In this document: in pieces, positions 53,996 through 62,300 of the stretch | How the letters are laid out: every line of letters begins with the position of its first letter | Position numbering within the stretch: the stretch's first letter is position 1 | Origin: Flammeovirga sp. OC4 | Lineage (GTDB): Bacteria > Bacteroidota > Bacteroidia > Cytophagales > Flammeovirgaceae | NCBI RefSeq assembly: GCF_000812565.1 | Contig: NZ_JTAM01000009.1 | Location: 124,001 to 188,000 of the forward strand | DNA length: 64,000 bases | Direction: 5' to 3' | The notes under the pieces: model-generated | What the model was told of the DNA's origin: nothing | What the model saw: only the letters and a program-made list of their open reading frames with translations | Databases searched by the model: none | Program-made: the position numbers and the translations under genes

Positions 53996-54186
53996 ATTTG
54001 AATTGGAATAGCAAATACACAATAAATTAAATATCTGTAGTGCTTTCCTTGGCCTTGAAGGGTAAAGCGTGAAGAGTTTCATAGAATGAGCCGTTTGAAT
54101 CATTTAGACGAAAGGAATGGAATTTAGCTTTTGATTTCTAAGCCTTGAGGCTGTTTAAAAGTTGACGGATATTTCGTTTACAATGC
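53996..54186. other. Unassigned intergenic stretch with higher GC
   Basis: The gap between the two converging terminators. By hand count 54041-54120 holds about 34 G/C in 80 bases, richer than the other gaps here. A short minus-strand frame ends around 54033 but has no credible gene features. It may be a remnant, an intergenic repeat or a small RNA; I cannot decide. Confidence 0.3.
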
Positions 54187-54228
54187 AAAAAAAAGACAGT
54201 ACCAAACCAAGCGTTTAGTACTGTCTTT
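54187..54228 (-). terminator. Terminator after the bifunctional-nuclease gene
   Basis: Stem AAAGACAGTAC / GTACTGTCTTT (54192-54202 and 54218-54228), followed on the minus strand by a run of T. Confidence 0.8.
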
Positions 54229-54256
54229 AATATATCGTTAATCTAGTAAGATTAGA

Positions 54257-54910
54257 TTATTGTCTCTTCGTAATTTCGTCTCTTAATTGAGCAGCTTTCA
54301 TATAATCTTCTTCGTCAATTGCCTTTTGGAGCATTTTATTAAGTTGATCTAATGAAACAGAAGAAAGGTCTCCACCACTTGACTCAGAAACAACACTACT
54401 TTCATCTTCCTCTTCAACACCTTCAAAGTCTTCAATCTCTAGATCATCATCTTCCTCAAGTTCATCCTCAATATGATCTACTTCATCTTGTTCCAATTCT
54501 TCAACTTGAATGCCAGCTTCACCCATAATATTCTCATAAGCATAAATAGGGGCGTTGAAACGGATTCCAATAGCTACAGCGTCAGAAGGACGAGAATCTA
54601 AAACAATTTCCTCTCCATCGGCAGTGATAATATGAATGTCAGCATAAAAAACTCCTTCTTTCAAATTAGAAATCTGAATATGATTAATTGATGCTCCTAA
54701 TTTTAATGCGAAGTTTTTAAACAAGTCGTGGGTCATTGGTCTGTTAGATGAAATTTTTTCGATCTCCAATGCAATAGCTTGTGCTTCAAACATACCAATA
54801 ATAATTGGTAGTCTTCTATTTCCATGTTTCTCTCCAAGTACCAGAGCAAATGAACCATGCGAAGTATGGCTAGCTGATAGCCCTAATATTTCTAATCTTA
54901 CTTTATTCAA
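54257..54910 (-). CDS. Bifunctional nuclease domain protein with UVR motif
   Basis: A 217-residue protein. Residues 1-135 are the bifunctional nuclease (BFN, DUF151) domain: LGLSASHTSHGSFALVLGEKHGNRRLPIIIGMFEAQAIALEIE, then IVLDSRPSDAVAIGIRFNAPIYA. Plant relatives have DNase/RNase activity; bacterial roles are unclear. An acidic linker (about 140-180, nearly all Glu and Asp) leads to a C-terminal UVR motif (LDQLNKMLQKAIDEEDYMKAAQLRDEIT), the helical hairpin that UvrB uses to bind UvrC and that McsA and ClpC also carry. It is transcribed alone, 49 bases from mobA on the same strand. Confidence 0.85.
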   Translation of the reverse strand: MNKVRLEILGLSASHTSHGSFALVLGEKHGNRRLPIIIGMFEAQAIALEIEKISSNRPMTHDLFKNFALKLGASINHIQISNLKEGVFYADIHIITADGEEIVLDSRPSDAVAIGIRFNAPIYAYENIMGEAGIQVEELEQDEVDHIEDELEEDDDLEIEDFEGVEEEDESSVVSESSGGDLSSVSLDQLNKMLQKAIDEEDYMKAAQLRDEITKRQ

Positions 54911-54959
54911 GACGTTTTTTATTAATTTCTACACAAATCTAAACATTCTAAGCAAAAAT

Positions 54960-56132
54960 CTAAATTGAATTTTGCTGACTTAGCTGTTTTATCGCAATAT
55001 CTAGCTCATCCATAGTGTCTACTTCACTCAAAGTTTGTTCAGAAAGTGGAGTAATTAATTTAATATTGGCATCTTCAATCACTTCTCTCAAACTCTTTTT
55101 ACCAAAAGCTAAAGCTTGTAATAAATGTAAATAAGCTCTTGGTTCCCAAATTCCTAATAGGGGTTGAGGGTCACCTGTATTTGTCGATTTATACAATGTA
55201 GCCACTTTTGTAGGATCCCTTTGTTCTATTAAATGCATAATAGTTTTATCATCAACAAAAGGTAAATCTACAGCAACGGTTATCCAAGCTGCATTGGGGT
55301 TATGCCTAAAAGCAGTAAGAAGTGCACCGAATGGGCCTAAATTTAAAAAAGTATCGGGTAGTAAATTCAACTGATCAGAAAAAGTATTGACCTGATCAGG
55401 TCTACAAGACATATAAGAAGCATTGGTGTACCTCGAAAGGATTTCTTTCATATGAAAACGTTGTTCCTTTCCATGGTAATTGATCTTTGCTTTATCTTTG
55501 CCTCCCATTCTTTTTCCTCTACCACCAGCAAGAAGTAATCCATTGATCTGACCTACGTCTGCCTTTATCTTGCTTTCAATAACTTGACAAATATGATGTA
55601 TTTTTTCAATAGGGAAAGCCGGTTTCTGAAGAATATTATGGATGCGTTCTTGCAAAATCTCTGGAATATCAGCCTCAGTAGTTCCATCTGCATAAATAAT
55701 ACAAAGAACATTACTTAGTCGGCTAATTTTTCGACTAATTTTCGAGGTGTTTTCCTTATCGATGATAAGAATCTGCTTTGATGCTTTAAAATGATTACCA
55801 TTAATGAACGCTACATCGATATCATTTAACACGACATGTCTTTCATTGACACTTAAAGCTTTCTTTACATCAATTCTAGAAAATGTAATTTTATCAATTA
55901 TCTCAACTCTCGATTTATGAGATAATGAAGTCTGAGAATCTACACCCAGTTCTTTTTCAAGTTCCGAGAATTGATGATCACAATCAATGTAACCAATGTT
56001 CCAATTTTTAGACAAACTCTCTGTCAACCTAAAAATCAGCTCCTTTATTTTACTGGAAGAAGTACCTAAAAAAGCAACTTCAGTTCTACAGAACCTTCCA
56101 ACTTTTGGACGTACTAAATCGTTATCCTGCAT
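54960..56132 (-). CDS. mobA: Molybdenum cofactor guanylyltransferase MobA with MobB-like N-terminal half
   Basis: A 390-residue two-part protein. The C-terminal half (about 195-390) is a MobA-like nucleotidyltransferase that adds GMP to molybdopterin: the nucleotide loop is GLLLAGGRGKRMGGKDKAKINYHG, with LLPDTFLNLGPFGALLTAF and VAVDLPFVDD binding metal and nucleotide. The N-terminal half resembles MobB, a P-loop GTPase partner, in having VAFLGTSSSKIKELIFRLTESL at the P-loop position and IGYIDCDHQF after it, but the Gly-Lys-Thr of Walker A is replaced by Ser-Ser-Lys. It is therefore probably not a GTPase. No other moco gene is in the window. Confidence 0.8.
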   Translation of the reverse strand: MQDNDLVRPKVGRFCRTEVAFLGTSSSKIKELIFRLTESLSKNWNIGYIDCDHQFSELEKELGVDSQTSLSHKSRVEIIDKITFSRIDVKKALSVNERHVVLNDIDVAFINGNHFKASKQILIIDKENTSKISRKISRLSNVLCIIYADGTTEADIPEILQERIHNILQKPAFPIEKIHHICQVIESKIKADVGQINGLLLAGGRGKRMGGKDKAKINYHGKEQRFHMKEILSRYTNASYMSCRPDQVNTFSDQLNLLPDTFLNLGPFGALLTAFRHNPNAAWITVAVDLPFVDDKTIMHLIEQRDPTKVATLYKSTNTGDPQPLLGIWEPRAYLHLLQALAFGKKSLREVIEDANIKLITPLSEQTLSEVDTMDELDIAIKQLSQQNSI

Positions 56133-56172
56133 AAGATCTTTGGTTTATTCTCTGTAAAGTTACAAACATTGA

Positions 56173-58602
56173 CTATAGGTGCAAAATCATTTTCACGTTG
56201 AAAAATCTTTGCGATAATGTATTCGGAACAGCATATTGAGTACCATCATATGTCGATACCCAAGTATGAGAAATCACATTGTTATTCCCCAATACATTTA
56301 ATATTTCAACCCCAATAGAAAGATTTTTCAAGAACTCTTCACTAGGGTTTTCAGCTTGCTTATTTAAAGCTATGATTTTTTGAAAACCAACATCCAACCT
56401 CATATAATCATTTCCTCCACTAAAAGAATTTCTTAATTCTGGATTGTTAGGAGGGCCAAAAGGAAGACCTGATCCATACATAAATCTCAAATTCATTCTC
56501 ATAGTTGGGTTATTAGGTAAATGATCTTGGAAGAACATCGTAAATGTTACTCTTTGATCGGTAGGTCTTCTAATATATCCGCGTGGATCTCCGTCCACTT
56601 TTTCTTTTGTACTCATCACACTGAGCGATACCCAAGACTGAGTCCCAGGAATAAACTCACCACTTAAACGTGTATCAATTCCGACAGCATAAGCTTCTGC
56701 TTCGTTTTCTCCAGAATATCGAATTCTAATATTATCGACATCATAAGGAACCACATTCCACATCTGCTTATAATAAACTTCTGATATCAATTTAAAAGGA
56801 CGTCCCCATTGTTCAAAATTATAATCAATACCACCAATGAAATGCATTGAACCTTGGGCTTTCAAATTCAAATTGAGTGTACCATCAGGTCTTCTCATTT
56901 CTCTGTAGAATGGAGGCTGATAATAAATACCTGATGCAAATGAGAATACTATATCCTTTTCCCACTCCGGCCTAAATGTATATTGTAAACGTGGGCTAAC
57001 ATTCAATTCTTCATTGATGGACCAAAATGTACCTCTTAAGCCTAACGTGAAACGGTGAAGTTCATTATTAGAAAGATAAGAACTCTGTAAATAGGCTGAA
57101 TAACGCTGAGATGTGATGTGGTTCACGGCTTGTAATTGATCTTCCACTGATATTACATAATCTGCAGAATCTTTTACCTTATACTCATTCAAATTGTCTT
57201 CAATGTCTTCAAACTTTGCTTGAAAACCTAATTCAGTCTTCCAGTTTTGATTATGCTCATATACATTTCGGTTTTCAATGATAAACACATTACCTTTTAA
57301 AGTGTTCCTCGAATACTGAAATTCACCACCTAATCCTTTTTCAGTGACATTTCCTGTAATTCCATTTTCTAAATCTTGTAAATCACTAATTCTATAACCA
57401 CTTTCCAGATTACTTCTCTCTCTTTCTTGTGTGATCATAGCCGACGCAATCAAGTTACTTGTCAGGCTTGGATTGAAAGTATGAATCAATTTCACTCCGC
57501 CTTGGAAAGTATCATAATCCAACTGTTCCTTACCTTCAAAACCAATGGTAAGGTTATTAATTCCTTCTCCAGTTTGGAAGTTGGTACTACGAGTAGAAGG
57601 GAAGACGCTATATCTATTGGCTCCATAGGAGAGAATCGCATCAATAAATGTTCTTCCATATTTTTCTTTCCCCGAAATATCAAAACTTAAATAAGACTGT
57701 ACATCACCAAATCTTGGTTTATATTCTCCTTGAGTTTGTAAAGTACTTAATAGGTATTCAGTCGATTTATAACGTGCACCAATAATGGCAGAATGTTTTT
57801 TATTTTTCGAAGCTCCCTCCAGAGTAAGTGACCCACCAAGCAAAGACGCTTCTAGGGTACCTCCAAAATCAACAGGCCTTTTGTATTTAATGTTCAATGA
57901 TGAAGAAAGTTTATCACCATACTTTGCTTCCCAGCCTCCTGACGAAAACTCAATAGCTTCCACCATATTAGTATTGACAAAGCTCAGGCCTTCTTGTTGT
58001 CCTGCTCTAGCAATAAAAGGCCTATAAATTTCTATATTATTGACGTAAACTAAATTCTCATCAAAGCTACCTCCACGTACAGAATAATCAGAAGATAGCT
58101 CATTGTTAGAAGCAATACCAAGAGCACCCGATGCTACCAATTGTTGGGTAAACTCACCATAACCAACTGGTATTTCTCTTAAGTCTTCACCTTTTACAAA
58201 AACAGTACTTGCTTTATCTCTTAATTCTTTTTGCGTTTTATCACTAGAAACCTCAACTTCTTTCAAATGATAGATTTGTTTAAATAATCTTGCATCAAGT
58301 GTTCTGATTTCATTTTCAGATAATCTAATCTCAAATGCTCTAGGAGAAAAATTAGGGTGTGAAAAGAAAATTGTGATGGTAGAATCAGCAGGTAAAGTAA
58401 GAATATACCCTCCTTTATCATTGGTCAGGTAAAAATTTTGTTTGTTTTTGCCTTCTTGAACAATTGCAGATCGAATAGGCATTCCTACTGAATCTATCAA
58501 AACTCCTCGCAAAGTAGCTGTCTGAGCTTTTAAATCTTGGGCAGCTCCAGCAAGTAAAACGAGTAATAGGACACAAAAAGATAGACTAAGTTTTTTTAGC
58601 AT
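56173..58602 (-). CDS. TonB-dependent outer membrane receptor
   Basis: An 809-residue importer with a signal peptide (about 1-26, ending LKAQ), a carboxypeptidase-regulatory-like domain (about 28-115, TATLRGVLIDSVGMPIRSAIVQ), then a plug (LKEVEVSSDKTQKELRDKASTVFVKGEDL, SSDYSVRGGSFDENLVYVNNIEIYRPF) and a beta barrel ending FFNVKMILHL. It is not of the SusC type: the SusC plug signature is missing and no SusD partner is near. The cargo is unknown. It starts 40 bases upstream of mobA on the same strand; a link with molybdate or metal supply is possible but not shown. Confidence 0.88.
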   Translation of the reverse strand: MLKKLSLSFCVLLLVLLAGAAQDLKAQTATLRGVLIDSVGMPIRSAIVQEGKNKQNFYLTNDKGGYILTLPADSTITIFFSHPNFSPRAFEIRLSENEIRTLDARLFKQIYHLKEVEVSSDKTQKELRDKASTVFVKGEDLREIPVGYGEFTQQLVASGALGIASNNELSSDYSVRGGSFDENLVYVNNIEIYRPFIARAGQQEGLSFVNTNMVEAIEFSSGGWEAKYGDKLSSSLNIKYKRPVDFGGTLEASLLGGSLTLEGASKNKKHSAIIGARYKSTEYLLSTLQTQGEYKPRFGDVQSYLSFDISGKEKYGRTFIDAILSYGANRYSVFPSTRSTNFQTGEGINNLTIGFEGKEQLDYDTFQGGVKLIHTFNPSLTSNLIASAMITQERERSNLESGYRISDLQDLENGITGNVTEKGLGGEFQYSRNTLKGNVFIIENRNVYEHNQNWKTELGFQAKFEDIEDNLNEYKVKDSADYVISVEDQLQAVNHITSQRYSAYLQSSYLSNNELHRFTLGLRGTFWSINEELNVSPRLQYTFRPEWEKDIVFSFASGIYYQPPFYREMRRPDGTLNLNLKAQGSMHFIGGIDYNFEQWGRPFKLISEVYYKQMWNVVPYDVDNIRIRYSGENEAEAYAVGIDTRLSGEFIPGTQSWVSLSVMSTKEKVDGDPRGYIRRPTDQRVTFTMFFQDHLPNNPTMRMNLRFMYGSGLPFGPPNNPELRNSFSGGNDYMRLDVGFQKIIALNKQAENPSEEFLKNLSIGVEILNVLGNNNVISHTWVSTYDGTQYAVPNTLSQRFFNVKMILHL

Positions 58603-58790
58603 AATTGCAAAAAACGGTATTAAAAAATTACAATACTTAAAATAAAGTACATCTAAAAATTAATCTAATTTAGTGAAATTAAAATCTAGTTTACATTTTA
58701 CACGTAATTTATCTAAAAAGTTAAGTTATTTTTGCTTTTTATATTTATATTAAATTCACGTTACGAACTTAATTAATTAAAAAAGAGATA

Positions 58791-59213
58791 ATGAATAGCA
58801 ATATTGTCGATAATGTACGAAATTATTTTGGTTCAGAATTTCCCGAAGAAGTGGCATTGGATCAAGCTTATCTTCATATGGGTATATTCATGGGTTGGGT
58901 AATCAAAATGGACTTATATAGCGATGATTATGAGGATGAATATGGCGCTCAGATTATACACTTCATGAACAACGAGATTTCACCAATTATTCTAGCAGCT
59001 ACACTCGATGGCATTATCGATTATTCACTTTTCAGAGAAACATTGAAACCCTTTGTAAGATCTTATTATGGGGGAGGACAATATTTGATGGATTACCAAA
59101 AAACATTGTCTGAGGGATTAAACTCAATGTTTCATGTAAAAGACAGTTCGGAGAATTTTGACACTATGAAAATGGTCATCTCCAACCGATACCAAGACTG
59201 GCTCACTTCTTAA
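58791..59213 (+). CDS. Small uncharacterised acidic protein
   Basis: A 140-residue protein without signal or membrane segment, aromatic- and Asp-rich (VALDQAYLHMGIFMGWVIKMDLYSDDYEDEYG), mostly helical. I recognise no family beyond a likely conserved hypothetical. An ATG with the upstream AAAAAGAGATA segment supports the start. It is followed 128 bases later by the tamB-like gene on the same strand. Confidence 0.55.
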   Translation: MNSNIVDNVRNYFGSEFPEEVALDQAYLHMGIFMGWVIKMDLYSDDYEDEYGAQIIHFMNNEISPIILAATLDGIIDYSLFRETLKPFVRSYYGGGQYLMDYQKTLSEGLNSMFHVKDSSENFDTMKMVISNRYQDWLTS

Positions 59214-59341
59214 TCACTCCTTTTTTTGACTTTTTTTTTAGAATACTTTTTATTTCACCTTTTAAATTGTGTCTACTTCCAATATTTAAGTAATTTTAGA
59301 CTTACTTTTAAAATACAGATCACAATTTCCTCCATTCGATA

Positions 59342-62300
59342 ATGAAAGGATCTTTCAAGCGAATATTTTTTGGTATTCTTCTTTTATTCATAATTCTTTT
59401 AGGCTCAATTTATGGCATATTAAGAGTGCCATATGTTCAAAACCTTGTCATTCAAAAAATCACTTCTTACGTTTCTGAAAAAACAAATAGTGATTTTCAA
59501 GTTGGATATATAGCTCTAAATTTTCCGAAATCTTTAGTTTTGGAAGATGTGGCCCTTATTACTCCAAAAAATGAGACTTTATTTTCAGTTCAAGAACTGT
59601 CAGTTGATATTGACTTTGAAACTGTTTCACTAGAGAAAATCATTCTTGATGAAATTGCCATTATAGGTTTGCAATCTACGGTGGTGATGAACAGTAATGA
59701 GAAATTTAACTTTGATTATCTAATAGAAGCATTTTCTTCAGGTGAAGAGGAAGTGGTAGTAGAAGATACAACTACTTCACCATTGCCTGAAATCGTCATT
59801 CATTCGATTTTGATTGAAAATACTTCTTTCAATTATATTGACAGTGTACTCAATCTTACCGCTGAAGTGGGGATAGGCCGAGCGGAAACTTCAATTCCTG
59901 AGATTGATTTAAATAATGGTGTTTATACCATCAATTATTTTGATCTAGAGAATTCAAAAGTCAACTATACTCAATTTGGGCCGATGCCTGTTAGTGATGT
60001 TCCTACAGCTGAAGAAAGTGAGGAAAATACCGAAAGTTCTCCATTTATACTACAGCTGAAAAAAGGGAAAATTGCTAATTTCTCTCTTGAATACAATGAA
60101 AATGTAATCAACGAAAAGGCACTTGTCAAAATTGGTCTTTATGAGATCAATGATCATTTGGTAGATTTGGAAAAGACTATTATTTCTATCGGTGAGAATA
60201 AATTAACAAATTCATATATAGAATATGCTTTGGTTTCCGATACAACAAAAGTTGAAGAGCCTTACATAAAACCAAAGCTTACCGAACTCAATTCATTGGA
60301 CTTAGGATGGAATATAGATATTAAAGAAACTCAAATTGAGAAACTTTCTTTAAAATATGATGACAACCTTTATGCTCCTGTTACATCAGGTCTTGACCCT
60401 AATCATATTTATTTTCAGCAAATTGATAATGTAACAAATGATATAGCGATCAATGATGAAAAAATAGATCTGGAGGTTTTCTCTTTTTACTTAAAAGAAA
60501 AAAGTGGGTTTAAAGTCAATAATTTAAGAACTAATGTTTCTGTAAAACCTCAATCATTATCAGTCAGCAACTTATTATTAGAATTGAATAATAGCTTTCT
60601 TCAAAATGATCTCTATTTAAAATACCCTAACTTATTTTTGATAGGGGATTACCCTGAAGAGTTATACTTCAAAAATGCTCTGAAGAAAGCTCATATCGCA
60701 TTTAGTGATGCCTCTATTTTTGATCCTTCTTTAAAATCGGATACACTAATTCAACCTTTCTTAGCACATGATTTAGACCTAAAAACAGTAGTAGAGGGTA
60801 ACTTATCACAAATGTCAATCGATAACACTGAACTCTCCACTTCACTAGGTATTAGTACATTTTTCAAAATGGACTTAGCCAATGTCATGTCTGATGACTC
60901 GTTGCGTTACGATATGTCTATTGATTCACTTCAATTCTACACACCTCCGCTTTTAAGTATATTTCTGGATTCCACGATGCAGCAAGAATATAGAATTCCT
61001 CGAAGAATTCAAGGAAACATTAAGGCTCAGGGAGGATTAACAGACGTATCAACACAATCTGAAATTGATATTTTTGACAATGGTTATTTCACACTTGATT
61101 TTAACCTTAAGAATGAAGATGAATACCATTTAAATACCAAAACCCACGACTTAGATGTTGGAAGAATATTAAAAGATTCAACCATAGGAAAGATCAGTAC
61201 TGACTTAACTTTAGATGGAAAAGGTTTTGATGTTGAGAATGATTTGCTTGCTGAACTTTCATTTAATCTTCAAAAAGCAGAATACAACGATTACGACTAT
61301 CAAGGGCTATCCATGCATATGAACATTGATAGACAATCTGCAAAGTGGGAAGCGACTGCTGATAAAGAAGCAATGAATTTTGACCTAGTGGGTAGTGTTG
61401 ACATGAACAAAGAAATCCCAACAGCTTCTATTAATGGTAAGGTAAATGTGATTGACCTCTATGAATTGAATCTATACGAAGATACATTGGCCTTCGGAAT
61501 GGATATCGAATCCAATACAATTGGTTTTGATGTAGAAAATCTAAACTCTACACTCAACATAAACAAAATCTATTTTATTCAAGATAAAGAAAGACATGAT
61601 ATCAATTACATACGATCACATGTAGAATTAGACAGCACACACTTCTTTGTTAATTTAGAATCAGAGGCTGTCGAAGCTCGTGTCGAATCTGACGTTACAC
61701 TTGACAGTATCTCAGTAATGATAGAACGTTATTTCTCTCAATTCTTGTCATCAAGAGAAATGATTGGGCAACTGCCTCCATCAAATGGCAATTTGAATGG
61801 ATACTTAAAAATCAAAGACAATGAATTACTGACAAATGGTACTATCAGAGGTCTTGACAGTTTAGAATTAGAAAAATGCGAATTTCATTTCAATGGAGCT
61901 GCTAATACCTTTGACTTTGATTTAAACATATCAAAATTAGCCTATTTAGATTATGAATTGGATACTATTTATACTAACGTCCATGCAAATACTAAAGAGC
62001 TAATATATGATATGGGTTTCCAACGTTTCTTGATGCTTGGGTATGAAGATTACGCAGCGTACAATTGGAATTTTGGAGGGGATGCTTCCAATAACCACCT
62101 TAGTTTTAAGACAGAAGGTTTTAATGAAGACCGTCAGAAACAATGGCTATATTTAGGAGGTGACCTTCAATTAGATTCTACGACTTACAAATTTAGTTTA
62201 AAGGATAAGATTATTGCGAATAATGAAAAATGGTCGGTAAACAGTGATAACTACATTTTATCTGATGGTAATCTCCCTTACGTCAACAACATAAACATTC

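Noticed and set aside
53861-54103. An 80-residue minus-strand frame crossing the protease stop and terminator
   Set aside because: It overlaps the conserved T9SS sorting domain and a perfect terminator hairpin; a real gene here is unlikely, though the GC-shifted part of the gap is reported separately.
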